Source of the DNA: CALODL01 sp942492115
GTDB taxonomy: Bacteria; Planctomycetota; Phycisphaerae; UBA1845; CAIVHJ01
DNA length: 64,000 nt
Direction of reading: 5' to 3'
Assembly (NCBI GenBank): GCA_942492115.1
Contig: CALODL010000008.1
Coordinates: forward strand, 33,339-97,338
Part shown: positions 43,901-51,017 of the stretch, one piece after another
Layout of the letters: each line of letters opens with the position of its first letter
Position numbering within the stretch: the stretch's first letter is position 1
The notes under the pieces: model-generated
Told to the model about the DNA's origin: nothing
Seen by the model: the letters and a program-made list of their open reading frames with translations, nothing else
Database searches by the model: none
Program-made: the position numbers and the translations under genes

Positions 43901-44232
43901 TAACGCGCATCGCCGCAGACGGGACCACGCAGCCTGTCATTGACCCCGACAGCGGCGAGCAGCAACAGGAGCTTCGCGCTCTCGGGTTCGGCCACCGCAT
44001 AGAGGACATCATCGACCTGCTGACCCGCAGCGGGGACGGGCTGCTGACGTTGCGTGACGAGGCCCTGCAGGGCCAGGAAGATCTGTTCAACCGCCGGGCC
44101 GAGGCGATCCGGGTTCTGCTCGACGCCAAGCGGAGCCGTCTGGAGCGGCAGTTTGCCACGCTCGAGCAGTCCATCAGCTCGCTCAATGGCCAGCAGAGTT
44201 CTCTGTCGGCTCTGCAGGCGCAGTTCGGTTAG
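40924..44232 (+). CDS. fliD: Flagellar cap / hook-associated protein 2 (very large FliD)
   Basis: 1102 aa, about twice the usual FliD (450-700). N-terminal FliD_N: ANVGLFSGLPTGDIIEQLMA and LQARPLTRVQTRIADLQTER. The C-terminal FliD_C includes VEELSVGRD-type (VVELSVGRDVDSIVESIDRF), SSYNDVISRIDELTFFD, RDLRGMI-like RVEDRLRGMIRSLVP, IGITVQSGGVIEVE and a coiled-coil end FATLEQSISSLNGQQSSLSAL. The extra length comes from several flagellin hook IN-type modules (LNxGxGLxxGTLEIT ... DVIDRIN ... GHGLSIVDRTDGSG). Start at 40924 with AAGGA upstream. It caps the growing filament and helps flagellin fold. Confidence 0.93.
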   Translation: MSGLAANVGLFSGLPTGDIIEQLMALQARPLTRVQTRIADLQTERAAYGELNARLLALRASASQFDTRSFFRAARAISSSPDIMTATAREGAALGNYAFRVQSLVSVHQMISSGFADADTTPVGAGTIAIEMGQGQVAPATDLSILRGGQGIGRGTIKVQDQAGGIAEIDLTETLTVQDVVDRINSDGRVQVRAATSGDRLVLTDESGGTGILSVSDVGRGTAARDLGLDGSVAAQAGRSLTGDDVIDLDESTPLVALNDGNGVHRNTIGEDLVFIGDGGDLFTVELNNRMGEDTHLAQLNSGGGVDLGVVTVRTRDGQETEIDLAAEFEFSGGGAPRTARTNADVLEMLNAAAPAGTFEARLDINSNQFVLTDASEGDGVFQVLDVEGHAAADLGLTTAAEEGVIRGAEVFRIGTIGDVVRAINYATGNMDVQTGERRIEAVVDADGLKLTSAQDFTVERGVTGERVSEAADDLGILGESTGGELQSRRLLAGLNTVLLSTLNGGAGLELGTLEITAASGAAVVVDLTAVNPETGRPPETLQDVIDRINEVSSSLGINVHAEVNSAGHGLSIVDRTDGSGVLAIADTTAARSLQVADVTAVDGVVRGGNLQLRYVARSTPVSTLNQGAGLGTGTFEITASNGSVVRVGITKNQRTVGDVLQLINTLAGDTAIRGALNDTGDGIIIRDETGGSGALTITDDDGTVAHDLRLTGEAVTTTTERPDPDQPGETVTVEAQVINGRQELLLEIDADDTLNDVAEKINSAGFGLAATVINDGSSLRPNRLSLSSAVSGTAGELVIDTGTTGLDLSTLVAARDAVVFFGSAESTNPVVLRSSTNSLSGVIKDVTIDLVGTSDEVVELSVGRDVDSIVESIDRFVSSYNDVISRIDELTFFDSESLEGGILRGDATMRRVEDRLRGMIRSLVPTGDDQVRRLADIGITVQSGGVIEVEGESVAAASDGSLTFDQARFREVFADDPDAIETFFTLTETLDLTRIAADGTTQPVIDPDSGEQQQELRALGFGHRIEDIIDLLTRSGDGLLTLRDEALQGQEDLFNRRAEAIRVLLDAKRSRLERQFATLEQSISSLNGQQSSLSALQAQFG

Positions 44233-44429
44233 CAGGCCCTGAACCACATCCCGGGCAGTCCGGCCGCAGACCGCGTCATGCGGGCACGAGTGCCGGCCGC
44301 CTCGATTCCAACACTGATAACCCACCCTGGGCGTTCCCCGGAAACCATTGGGAAGCAACATGCTAAGGCAAAATCGGACCCGGCACATTTTTGTCGATCC
44401 AGCACGCTGTGCTGTCGATACAACACCCG

Positions 44430-44891
44430 ATGAGCGACCAGATGCCCAACCCGTACCTTCGCGATGCGATCCTCACCGCATCGCCGGAACAGCTTCAGCT
44501 GATGCTGTACGACGGGGCGATTCGGTTCGCCATGCAGGCCCAGGACGCCATCCGGGCCCGGGAGATCGAGAACACCCACAATCTGCTGATCAAGGCCCAG
44601 CGGATCATGATCGAATTGCAGAATGGGCTCCGCCCCGAGGTTGCCCCGGAGTTGTGTGAGCGCATGGGTGCATTGTACAGCTTCGTGTATACGAAGTTCG
44701 TCGATGCCAATGTGCAGAAGGACATCGGGGCCATCGACGACGCCTTGAGCGTCCTCCGGCGACAGCGCGAGACGTGGCAGATGTTGGTCGACAAGGTCCA
44801 GGCTGCCCACGACGATCAGGCGACCGATCCCCCGGCCCTTGAACCTGCCGCGCCCGCCCAATGCGGCGGGACGCTCAGCCTTGAAGGCTGA
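44430..44891 (+). CDS. fliS: Flagellin export chaperone FliS
   Basis: 153 aa from ATG 44430. MPNPYLRDAILTASPEQLQLMLYDGAIRF is the FliS signature (its first residues bind flagellin). It goes on with IENTHNLLIKAQRIMIELQNGL and LYSFVYTKFVDANVQKD, matching the four-helix bundle. The C-terminal tail is Pro/Ala-rich and longer than usual. FliS binds the flagellin C-terminus in the cytoplasm and prevents early polymerisation. It is about 200 bases after fliD on the same strand. An ATG at 44391 is in frame but lies within a repeated, unlikely leader (SIQHAVLSIQHP). Confidence 0.92.
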   Translation: MSDQMPNPYLRDAILTASPEQLQLMLYDGAIRFAMQAQDAIRAREIENTHNLLIKAQRIMIELQNGLRPEVAPELCERMGALYSFVYTKFVDANVQKDIGAIDDALSVLRRQRETWQMLVDKVQAAHDDQATDPPALEPAAPAQCGGTLSLEG

Positions 44892-44971
44892 GGCCCGGCC
44901 GATCCCTGCACAAGGCGGTTGCCGCAGCCCCTGACGCACGGTAAAATCCAACACAAAATAGGGGGAAAACC

Positions 44972-45673
44972 GTGTTTTCTGCACTCATGCTGATTTCTTT
45001 CTCGTGTCCTGCTGCTCAAGCCGAAGAGCTGTCACCGACGGTGAACATGACTCGAGTCGAGCGGCTCGTCGAGAGTCTGCGCAGCCCGCTTCACGCCGAA
45101 CGCCACCGTGCGACTCTCGAGCTCAAGGCCCTCGATCGAGACGAACTTGCTCAGTTGCAAAGCGCCTACGCTGCACATCCCGATCTCGAAATCCGCGCCC
45201 GCCTGCAGGAGGCGGCGGAGGGCATCCTGTTCCGCGAAGCGCTCTCGGGTATGGGCGGTTTCATGGGCATAGGGTTGCAGAATGTGCCAGCCGGCAGGGA
45301 TCCCAGCCTGCCCCCGGACCAGCGGGCGATCAAGGTCACGCGTGTCATGGTCGCTACGGGGGCCGAAGCGGCGGGGCTCAAGACCAACGATCTGATCATC
45401 GAGCTGAACGGTGAAGTGCTGAGGGCAGACCAGGGCCAGGCTGATTTCATTGCCGCAATCAAAGACCGTCCACCCGGTGAGGTCATTTTCCTGACCATCG
45501 TGCGGGATGGGGAATACCTCTACAAGGACGTTGTCCTGGGGCTACGCCCCAAGAGTGCGATTGACCCGCGCGACGAAAACGAGCATCGCGAGATGTTGAA
45601 TCAGGCCACCCGCGAATTTGCCGAATGGTGCCGTGATGCAGCCCAAAAAGCCCACGCTGGGAACGATAAGTGA
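44972..45673 (+). CDS. Secreted PDZ-domain protein
   Basis: 233 aa from GTG 44972, preceded by AGGGGG. Signal peptide MFSALMLISFSCPAAQAEE. A helical stretch (ERLVESLRSPLHAERHRATLELKALDRDE) resembles the HEAT-like start of planctomycete PDZ proteins. The PDZ domain follows: MGIGLQNVPAG, GAEAAGLKTNDLIIELNGEVL, FIAAIKDRPPGEVIFLTIVRDG. There is no protease triad, so it is a binding protein only. Its place right after the flagellar genes may be coincidence. Confidence 0.8.
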   Translation: MFSALMLISFSCPAAQAEELSPTVNMTRVERLVESLRSPLHAERHRATLELKALDRDELAQLQSAYAAHPDLEIRARLQEAAEGILFREALSGMGGFMGIGLQNVPAGRDPSLPPDQRAIKVTRVMVATGAEAAGLKTNDLIIELNGEVLRADQGQADFIAAIKDRPPGEVIFLTIVRDGEYLYKDVVLGLRPKSAIDPRDENEHREMLNQATREFAEWCRDAAQKAHAGNDK

Positions 45674-46152
45674 TTGTCATTCAACGTCTTTAGTCTTCCG
45701 CCAAACACCTGCCCGACGTCCTGTCCCGATTGCCTAATCCCTTTGGAAGTCGATGTGGCTAAGGATTTTGCATCCGAATGCCCGATAAATCGCCCAGCGG
45801 GCGGAGAATATTCTGGCCGCTTTTCGGCTGATTTGGGTTGACGCCATCTGCATGAGGTTGGCATAATCCGCCCTTCATAGAACTCAGAGCAGTGACGGGC
45901 TTCACGAGATCGGGTAGCCTAATCGTCGACGCTCCTTTCCGGTCGCGCTTACGCGGCCTTGAAGAAAACTGAAGAGCCCGAGAGCGGACCAAAATGGCGC
46001 GGTCAGTTCCCGGAACCTTCGAGGTCATGAACGCAACAACAAAGCCAGACCATCAGCGATGGCTGGTCCGCGCAATGAACCCCAGCGAGCCGTGTGGGCT
46101 CGCATCGTGAATATGAATGCAAGTTGACGTCTCAGTTTTTAGGAGTCAGAGT
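45674..46152. other. Gene-free leader region of the lipopeptide array
   Basis: 479 bases with no credible gene. Its 3' part contains two hairpins on the plus strand: CCAG-A-CCATC / GATGG-CTGG (46045-46066) and GCGAGCC / GGCTCGC (46085-46103). These probably lie in the 5' untranslated leader of the lipopeptide mRNA. No clear -35/-10 pair found. Confidence 0.45.
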
Positions 46153-46311
46153 ATGAATCGCAAGATGAAGAAGTTGGCGCTGGCCACGCTGGCGGGTGGC
46201 GTTGTGCTGCAGTTCGGTGGTTGCCTCCAGCCAATCATCCTCGGTATCGCCGGTGGCTTCGGTATCAGCATTATCAGCCAGCTGCTTCCAATCGCCGTCA
46301 CGGGTATCTAA
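46153..46311 (+). CDS. Small lipopeptide, copy 1 of 4
   Basis: 52 aa: MNRKMKKLALATLAGGVVLQ, then FGGC and a hydrophobic mature part (LQPIILGIAGGFGISIISQ...). It has a basic N-terminus, a hydrophobic core and a lipobox-like LQFGGC, so cleavage and lipidation at Cys24 would leave a mature peptide of 29 residues. The ribosome site AGGAGT lies before the ATG at 46153. It is the most divergent copy at the N-terminus, but its second half is identical to copy 2. Function unknown. Confidence 0.75.
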   Translation: MNRKMKKLALATLAGGVVLQFGGCLQPIILGIAGGFGISIISQLLPIAVTGI

Positions 46312-46600
46312 GACGAACACGTTCGAGTTGAACGATCAAAAGGAACGAGGAAACCATGAATTTCAAGAAGCTTGCTCTCGCAACGATCGCCGGTTCGGCT
46401 CTGCTGCAGTTCGGTGGTTGCCTCCAGCCAATCATCCTCGGTATCGCCGGTGGCTTTGGTATCAGCATTATCAGCCAGCTGCTTCCAATCGCCGTCACGG
46501 GTATCTAAGACGAACACGTTCGAGTTGAACGATCAAAAGGAACGAGGAAACCATGAATTTCAAGAAGCTTGCTCTCGCAACGATCGCCGGTTCGGCCCTG
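46207..46600 (+). repeat. Tandem 197-base direct repeat
   Basis: The segment from the mature-peptide part of copy 1 through the intergenic region into the signal part of copy 2 recurs 197 bases later with almost no change. The intergenic stretch with GACGAACACGTTCGAG and the ribosome site AACGAGG are the same in both. The near-identity points to a recent duplication. Confidence 0.85.
46356..46508 (+). CDS. Small lipopeptide, copy 2 of 4
   Basis: 50 aa: MNFKKLALATIAGSALLQFG, then GC, then LQPIILGIAGGFGISIISQ and LLPIAVTGI. The mature part is identical to copy 1, while the signal part is identical to copies 3 and 4, so this copy is a chimera of the two subtypes. The ribosome site is AACGAGG, seven bases before the ATG. 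Predicted to be exported and lipidated at Cys22. Confidence 0.8.
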   Translation: MNFKKLALATIAGSALLQFGGCLQPIILGIAGGFGISIISQLLPIAVTGI

Positions 46601-46705
46601 TTGCAGTTCGGTGGTTGCTTTGGTCCGATTCTCGCTGGTATCGCCAGCGGCTTCGGTATCAGCATCATCAGCCAGCTGCTCCCGCTGTCGGTCACCACTG
46701 TTTAA
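46553..46705 (+). CDS. Small lipopeptide, copy 3 of 4
   Basis: 50 aa: same signal part as copy 2, then GCFGPILAGIASGFGISIIS and QLLPLSVTTV. Compared with copies 1 and 2, LQPIILGIAGG is replaced by FGPILAGIASG. The 5' spacer and ribosome site are identical to those of copy 2. Confidence 0.8.
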   Translation: MNFKKLALATIAGSALLQFGGCFGPILAGIASGFGISIISQLLPLSVTTV

Positions 46706-46735
46706 GTTCAAACACTCTTTAAGGAAGGTATCTCC

Positions 46736-46888
46736 ATGAATTTCAAGAAGCTTGCTCTCGCAACGATCGCCGGTTCGGCTCTGCTGCAGTTTGGTGGTTG
46801 CTTTGGCCCGATTCTCGCTGGTATCGCCAGCGGCTTCGGCATCAGCATCATCAGCCAGCTGCTCCCGCTGGCCGTCACGACCACGTAG
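46736..46888 (+). CDS. Small lipopeptide, copy 4 of 4
   Basis: 50 aa: identical to copy 3 except for the end (QLLPLAVTTT). Ribosome site AAGGAAGG before the ATG; the spacer is shorter (30 bases) and different from the others. The array ends with a strong terminator at 46904. Confidence 0.8.
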   Translation: MNFKKLALATIAGSALLQFGGCFGPILAGIASGFGISIISQLLPLAVTTT

Positions 46889-46903
46889 TTCACTACGCAA
46901 CGC

Positions 46904-46943
46904 AAAGGCGGCTTTCCTGATCATGGGAAAGCCGCCTTTTTTT
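46904..46943 (+). terminator. Strong rho-independent terminator of the lipopeptide array
   Basis: Stem AAAGGCGGCTTTCC / GGGAAAGCCGCCTTT, nearly perfect over 14 bases, with a seven-base loop and a run of seven T. Confidence 0.95.
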
Positions 46944-47062
46944 ATGCGCCGGCTGTTCAGGGGGGCGGCGGATTCAAGTCGTGCTTTAGGTTGTGTGGTC
47001 CTAACCGGATTGGCGACAGTGTGTTACAGAGAAGATCGCAAGTTCTTTCGCCGGAAAATATC

Positions 47063-47090
47063 TTGCATTGGGGACGTCAATCGATAAGAT
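47063..47090 (+). promoter_or_regulatory. Candidate promoter of a small RNA
   Basis: TTGCAT (47063-47068), 16-base spacer, TAAGAT (47085-47090). Start expected near 47097; no coding frame follows. Confidence 0.4.
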
Positions 47091-47096
47091 GGGGCC

Positions 47097-47198
47097 TAGG
47101 AGACGAGGTTAACCATCCGTTACGCGGATGTGTCCATATCGCTTTTCCCCTCCGGAAAACGCCGGGTTTCGCCCTTTGGCCCCCGGTGTTTTCTTTTG
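47097..47198 (+). ncRNA. Candidate small RNA (about 100 nt)
   Basis: Bounded by the promoter-like pair at 47063-47090 and the terminator at 47155-47198. It contains no open frame and is followed by a convergent gene. An internal inverted repeat (ATCCGTTACGCGGAT, 47115-47129) would form a second hairpin. I found no match to 6S, SRP or RNase P RNA motifs. Confidence 0.35.
47155..47198 (+). terminator. Terminator hairpin
   Basis: Stem GAAAACGCCGGG / CCCGGTGTTTTC (12 pairs, one G-U) followed by TTTTG. U-rich only in the plus orientation, but the stem could also stop the minus-strand aminotransferase mRNA. Confidence 0.7.
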
Positions 47199-47235
47199 CG
47201 CTGTCCTCGGCATAACCCGGCCGACGGAAGCGTCC

Positions 47236-48336
47236 TCAGCCAGCCCTCCAGGCCACGACAGCCGCACAGATCGCATCGACCTGTTCCGGCGTGAGTTCTG
47301 GGAACACAGGCAGCGACAGGACGGTTGCTGCGGCTTCTTCCGACACCGGACAGTGGAAATCGGTGCAGTCGAACTGCTCCATGCAGGGTTGGCGATAGAG
47401 GGTAAGCGGATAGAAAATCGCTGAAGCGATTCCTCGATCGCCGAGATGGGCCATCAGCCCGTCGCGGTCAGGGGTCCGCACCGTGTACTGGTGATAGATA
47501 TGAGTCCTGCGTTCGGCGATGGTCGGGACTTGGACGATGGGGCTGAGTGCAGCGTCGAAAGCCCGAGCATGGCTGGCCCGCGCCTCATTCCATTTAGCCA
47601 GGTAGGGGAGTTTGACGCGTAGAGCCGCCCCCTGAAGGCCATCCATGCGAAAATTGCCGCCCAGGACGTGATGGTAGTAGCGCGGTTCCATGCCCTGGTT
47701 ACGGATGATGCGGCAGCGCTCAAGGAGATCGTCTTCCGTGGCGGTGATCAGGCCGGCCTCGCCCAATGCCCCCAGGTTTTTCGTTGGGTAGAACGAGAAG
47801 CAGGCCATGTCGCCCAGGCTGCCGGCGGCTCGTCCATCGTGCGTCGCCCCGAGGGCTTGTGCAGCATCTTCGATGACGCGCAGGCCGTGGCGGATGGCGA
47901 TATCGCGGATGGCATTCATGTCAGCGCACTGGCCATACAGATGAACCGGCATGATGGCCCGGGTCCTGGCGGTCAGCGCGCCACCGATCAGCGCCGGATC
48001 CATCGTGAGCGTGTGCGGGTCGATGTCCACGAACACCGGGCGGGCGCCCACGCGAAGCACGGCTCCGGCAGTCGCGAAGAAACTGAAGGCCGGGACGATG
48101 ACCTCATCACCGGGGCCGATCTCGAGGGCCATGAGGGCCATCACGAGGGCGTCGGTTCCATTGGACACGGCCACAGCACGGGCAGGGGCCGTGAAAGCGC
48201 CGACCTCCTCCTCAAAGGCGGTGACCTCCGAACCGAGGCAGAACTGATTCGAGGTCAGGACGCGATCGAACGCGGCCCGGAACTCATCTTGTAAAGGCGC
48301 GTGGTGTGCCGTCAGATCTAAGAATGGGATGGACAT
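47236..48336 (-). CDS. DegT/DnrJ/EryC1-family sugar aminotransferase
   Basis: 366 aa, PLP fold type I. MSIPFLDLTAHHAPLQDEF is the family start. It contains SNGTDALVMALMAL (PLP phosphate), GDEVIVPAFSFFATA, VHLYGQCADM, VIEDAAQALGA (PLP-ring Asp and Gln) and SFYPTKNLGALGEAG with the Schiff-base Lys. GGNFRMDGLQGAALRVKL is the typical substrate-side motif. It makes an amino sugar nucleotide for polysaccharide or glycan (possibly flagellin glycosylation, given the nearby flagellar genes; inferred). Start taken at 48336. Confidence 0.93.
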   Translation of the reverse strand: MSIPFLDLTAHHAPLQDEFRAAFDRVLTSNQFCLGSEVTAFEEEVGAFTAPARAVAVSNGTDALVMALMALEIGPGDEVIVPAFSFFATAGAVLRVGARPVFVDIDPHTLTMDPALIGGALTARTRAIMPVHLYGQCADMNAIRDIAIRHGLRVIEDAAQALGATHDGRAAGSLGDMACFSFYPTKNLGALGEAGLITATEDDLLERCRIIRNQGMEPRYYHHVLGGNFRMDGLQGAALRVKLPYLAKWNEARASHARAFDAALSPIVQVPTIAERRTHIYHQYTVRTPDRDGLMAHLGDRGIASAIFYPLTLYRQPCMEQFDCTDFHCPVSEEAAATVLSLPVFPELTPEQVDAICAAVVAWRAG

Positions 48337-48389
48337 GGGCGAATTGTAGCCCAGCCATCGGGCCCCGGCCATGACCGTGATCAGGGCCG

Positions 48390-48417
48390 TTGAGGGTTTG
48401 AGTCAAAGACATATAAT
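48390..48417 (+). promoter_or_regulatory. Sigma-70-type promoter before tRNA-Ser
   Basis: TTGAGG (48390-48395), 16-base spacer, perfect TATAAT (48412-48417). About 190 bases before the tRNA, with no gene between. Confidence 0.5.
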
Positions 48418-48615
48418 CGCTGCTTCTTCCCCGGGCAGGTGCTGGCGTCGGAATCGACCGTGTGCGGCGACAGCCGGCACTGCCGTGGGGCGTTCGAGAG
48501 CAGTTGTAATCGAGGAGCAGTTAGAACAGTAGACCGCAGGTGATTCCTGGCGAATACCTCGCCTGATCTCCTGATGATCTGTTCACCTGCTTTGTTGTCC
48601 GCCGACGGCGGGCAA

Positions 48616-48703
48616 CGGAGGAGTGCCCGAGCGGCTGAAGGGACCGGTTTTGAAAACCGGCGTGCGTGAAAGCGTACCGGGGGTTCGAATCCCTCCTCCT
48701 CCG
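48616..48703 (+). tRNA. tRNA-Ser(TGA)
   Basis: 88-base class II tRNA: acceptor GGAGGAG/CTCCTCC, anticodon stem CCGGT/ACCGG with loop TTTGAAA (anticodon TGA), a long variable arm (CGTGCGTGAAAGCGTACC) and T arm GGTTCGAATCC. Discriminator G; no CCA encoded. Confidence 0.96.
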
Positions 48704-48784
48704 TATGGATAGCGTGGCATCACGCCGGAGCCAGATGATCTGGCCGTGGTGTTCTATTCCCTTCAACCGTTTTCCGAGTGACCC

Positions 48785-49702
48785 ATGATTGAATCGCTCC
48801 GTGTATTGCTCGACGGCATCCTCGATTACGCGGGTCTGTTTCCACCAGCGAAATTGCCGTTGCCGGAGGCGGCCGCAAACTTCGCCCGCTATCACACGCA
48901 CGCGCAATCATTCATGCTGTCACGCTTCATCTGCCCGGCTACTCAACTTGCCGCCCTGGCCAAACTGTCTGCGCCAGCCGGCGGCTGGCAGCTGTCCGTG
49001 CTGATTGCGCCCGGCGACGATCGGGAATCCTGGACCGCTCACGTTGAGGCAGCCGTGGCGGCGATCGAGGCGTTCAAAGACTGCCATTCCGGGGCGGTGG
49101 ACGCCAGCGCACTCGAGTTGCGCCTTCCGGTCGGGCAGCCCGCAAACGAGTGTCTCGCCACGGTCGCGCGGTGCGCACCAGCCGCCCAGCCGTACTTCGA
49201 GATTGCCCTCGAGGACGATGTATCGAAACGTCTGGCAGAGATCGCATCCTGGAATTCTGCACGCGCACCGGGTACCCCGTCAGCTCGGGCCAAGATCCGC
49301 ACTGGGGGCGTCGAGGCCAGCATGTTCCCCTCGTGTGGGCAGGTCGCCGAGTTCATCGGCGAGTGCCAGCGCACGGGTATTGCGTTCAAAGCGACTGCTG
49401 GACTGCATCACCCACTTCGGCACTTCAATGAGGGTGTCGGCGCCGATATGCACGGGTTCATCAACGTATTTGTGGCCGCGGTGCTGGCGTTCAATGCGGG
49501 GGTCGATCGAGGTACGCTGGTCCGCGTCCTCGAGGACCGCGACCCGGAGCACTTCTGCTTCGAGAATAACCGATTGCTGTGGGGCGGCCACGCTCTTGAC
49601 CTGGCGGAGATCCGCCGAACGCGTCGCGAGTTTGTTGACGGGTTCGGCAGTTGTAGCTTTGATGAGCCGGTCGAGGATCTCGCGGCCCTGTACTTGATGT
49701 AG
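48785..49702 (+). CDS. Conserved-looking protein of unknown function, partner of fumarylacetoacetase
   Basis: 305 aa, cytoplasmic (no signal or helix). MIESLRVLLDGILDYAGLFPPAKLPLPEA opens the protein; KIRTGGVEASMFPSCGQVAEFI and FKATAGLHHPLRHF resemble strand-loop elements of a TIM-barrel with conserved Arg, Lys and His. Proteins with the 'DYAGLFPPA ... KIRTGG ... FKATAGLHHP' pattern are found in diverse bacteria without an assigned reaction, as far as I know. It lies 34 bases upstream of fahA on the same strand, so a link to aromatic amino acid breakdown is plausible but inferred. Confidence 0.7.
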   Translation: MIESLRVLLDGILDYAGLFPPAKLPLPEAAANFARYHTHAQSFMLSRFICPATQLAALAKLSAPAGGWQLSVLIAPGDDRESWTAHVEAAVAAIEAFKDCHSGAVDASALELRLPVGQPANECLATVARCAPAAQPYFEIALEDDVSKRLAEIASWNSARAPGTPSARAKIRTGGVEASMFPSCGQVAEFIGECQRTGIAFKATAGLHHPLRHFNEGVGADMHGFINVFVAAVLAFNAGVDRGTLVRVLEDRDPEHFCFENNRLLWGGHALDLAEIRRTRREFVDGFGSCSFDEPVEDLAALYLM

Positions 49703-49736
49703 AGCTGCGGCCGAGCCGCGCGTTCGAGGAGACCTG

Positions 49737-51017
49737 ATGGATTCCACGACAGATCCCAAGTTGACATCCTGGTTGCCAGTTGATGCCGACAGCCATTTTC
49801 CTGTTCAAAACCTGCCCTATGGCGTGTTTCGTCGAGGCTCAAACGCTCCCGCGGTGGGCGTCGCCATAGGTGAACACATTCTTGACCTGGCCGAACTGCA
49901 TCGGGCGGGAGCGTTCGCCGGAACGCCGGTCGCTGACGACAACGTCTTCGATCACGATGTATTGAATCGTTTCATGGCTGCGGGCAAACCCGCATGGACT
50001 GCCGTGCGTCAACGGGTCAGCCATCTCTTGAGCGAGGGCACGGCCGAACTGCGCGACGACGCCGCTTTGCGCGAGCGTGTGTTAGTGGCCCAAAGCGAAG
50101 TCACCATGATCCTGCCCGTCGCCGTTCGTGATTACACGGACTTCTATTCCTCCAAAGAGCATGCATCGAACGTGGGATCAATGTTCCGCGATCCATCCAA
50201 TCCACTGTTGCCCAATTGGCTTCATATCCCAGTGGGTTACCATGGGCGTGCCAGTTCGATCATTGGCAGCGACGTACCGGTGACCCGCCCCAAGGGGCAG
50301 CTCAAGCCGGAAGATAGCGCTGCGCCGATCTTCGGGGCATCGCGGCTGCTCGACTTCGAACTCGAAATGGGCTTCTTCACGGGTGTAGACACCGCGCTGG
50401 GTTCCCGGATTTCGACGGGGCAGGCGGCTGACAGCATTTTCGGTATGGTGTTGGTCAACGATTGGTCCGCGCGGGATATTCAGCGGTGGGAGTACGTCCC
50501 GCTGGGGCCGTTCCTGTCCAAGTCGTTTGCGACCAGCATCTCACCCTGGGTTGTGACTCTCGATGCGTTGGCGCCGTTCAGGGTTCCCGGGCCGGCGCAG
50601 GATCCACCTGTGTTACCCTACCTCGAGTACGAAGGTGAGTGGGCGTTCGACCTCAATCTGGAGGTCTACATCCAATCGAAGACCATGGCGACGCCCCATC
50701 GTGTGACGGCGACCAATTTCAAGTACATGTACTGGAATATCCTTCAGCAACTGGCCCACCAGACCGTGGGGGGGACCAACATCCAGGTCGGTGATCTGTA
50801 CGCCTCTGGAACGGTGTCGGGCCCCACGCCGGATTCGCGCGGATCGATGCTCGAAATATGCTGGAAGGGCACGACGCCGGTCGATCTGCCGGATGGTACG
50901 CAGCGCAAGTTCATTCTCGACGGTGACAGCGTGATCATGCGTGGATGGTGTCAGGGAGACGGCTACAAGGTCGGTTTCGGCGAACTGCGCAATTCCGTGC
51001 TGCCTGCGGTGGATTGA
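49737..51017 (+). CDS. fahA: Fumarylacetoacetase
   Basis: 426 aa, full length. It hydrolyses fumarylacetoacetate to fumarate and acetoacetate, the last step of tyrosine/homogentisate degradation. Motifs: RDYTDFYSSKEHASNVGSMF (metal Asp, catalytic His), PVGYHGRASSIIGSD, FGASRLLDFELEMGFFTG (metal Glu pair), FGMVLVNDWSARDIQRWEY (metal Asp), TSISPWVVTLDAL and the C-terminal GTVSGPTPDSRGSMLE. GAGGAG is upstream of the ATG. The 3' end overlaps the convergent membrane gene by 55 bases. Confidence 0.97.
   Translation: MDSTTDPKLTSWLPVDADSHFPVQNLPYGVFRRGSNAPAVGVAIGEHILDLAELHRAGAFAGTPVADDNVFDHDVLNRFMAAGKPAWTAVRQRVSHLLSEGTAELRDDAALRERVLVAQSEVTMILPVAVRDYTDFYSSKEHASNVGSMFRDPSNPLLPNWLHIPVGYHGRASSIIGSDVPVTRPKGQLKPEDSAAPIFGASRLLDFELEMGFFTGVDTALGSRISTGQAADSIFGMVLVNDWSARDIQRWEYVPLGPFLSKSFATSISPWVVTLDALAPFRVPGPAQDPPVLPYLEYEGEWAFDLNLEVYIQSKTMATPHRVTATNFKYMYWNILQQLAHQTVGGTNIQVGDLYASGTVSGPTPDSRGSMLEICWKGTTPVDLPDGTQRKFILDGDSVIMRGWCQGDGYKVGFGELRNSVLPAVD

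Noticed and set aside
44874..44892. Hairpin CTCAGCC/GGCTGAG as the fliS terminator
   Set aside because: It lies within the last codons of fliS and across its stop, with no U run, so support is too weak.
46207..46888. Possible CRISPR-like array
   Set aside because: The repeat period is 197 bases and the repeated segments are coding, with no short spacers.
47097..47198. SRP (4.5S) or 6S RNA
   Set aside because: No GGUCAGGUCCGGAAGGAAGCAGCC-type core or 6S open bubble was seen; kept only as an unclassified candidate RNA.
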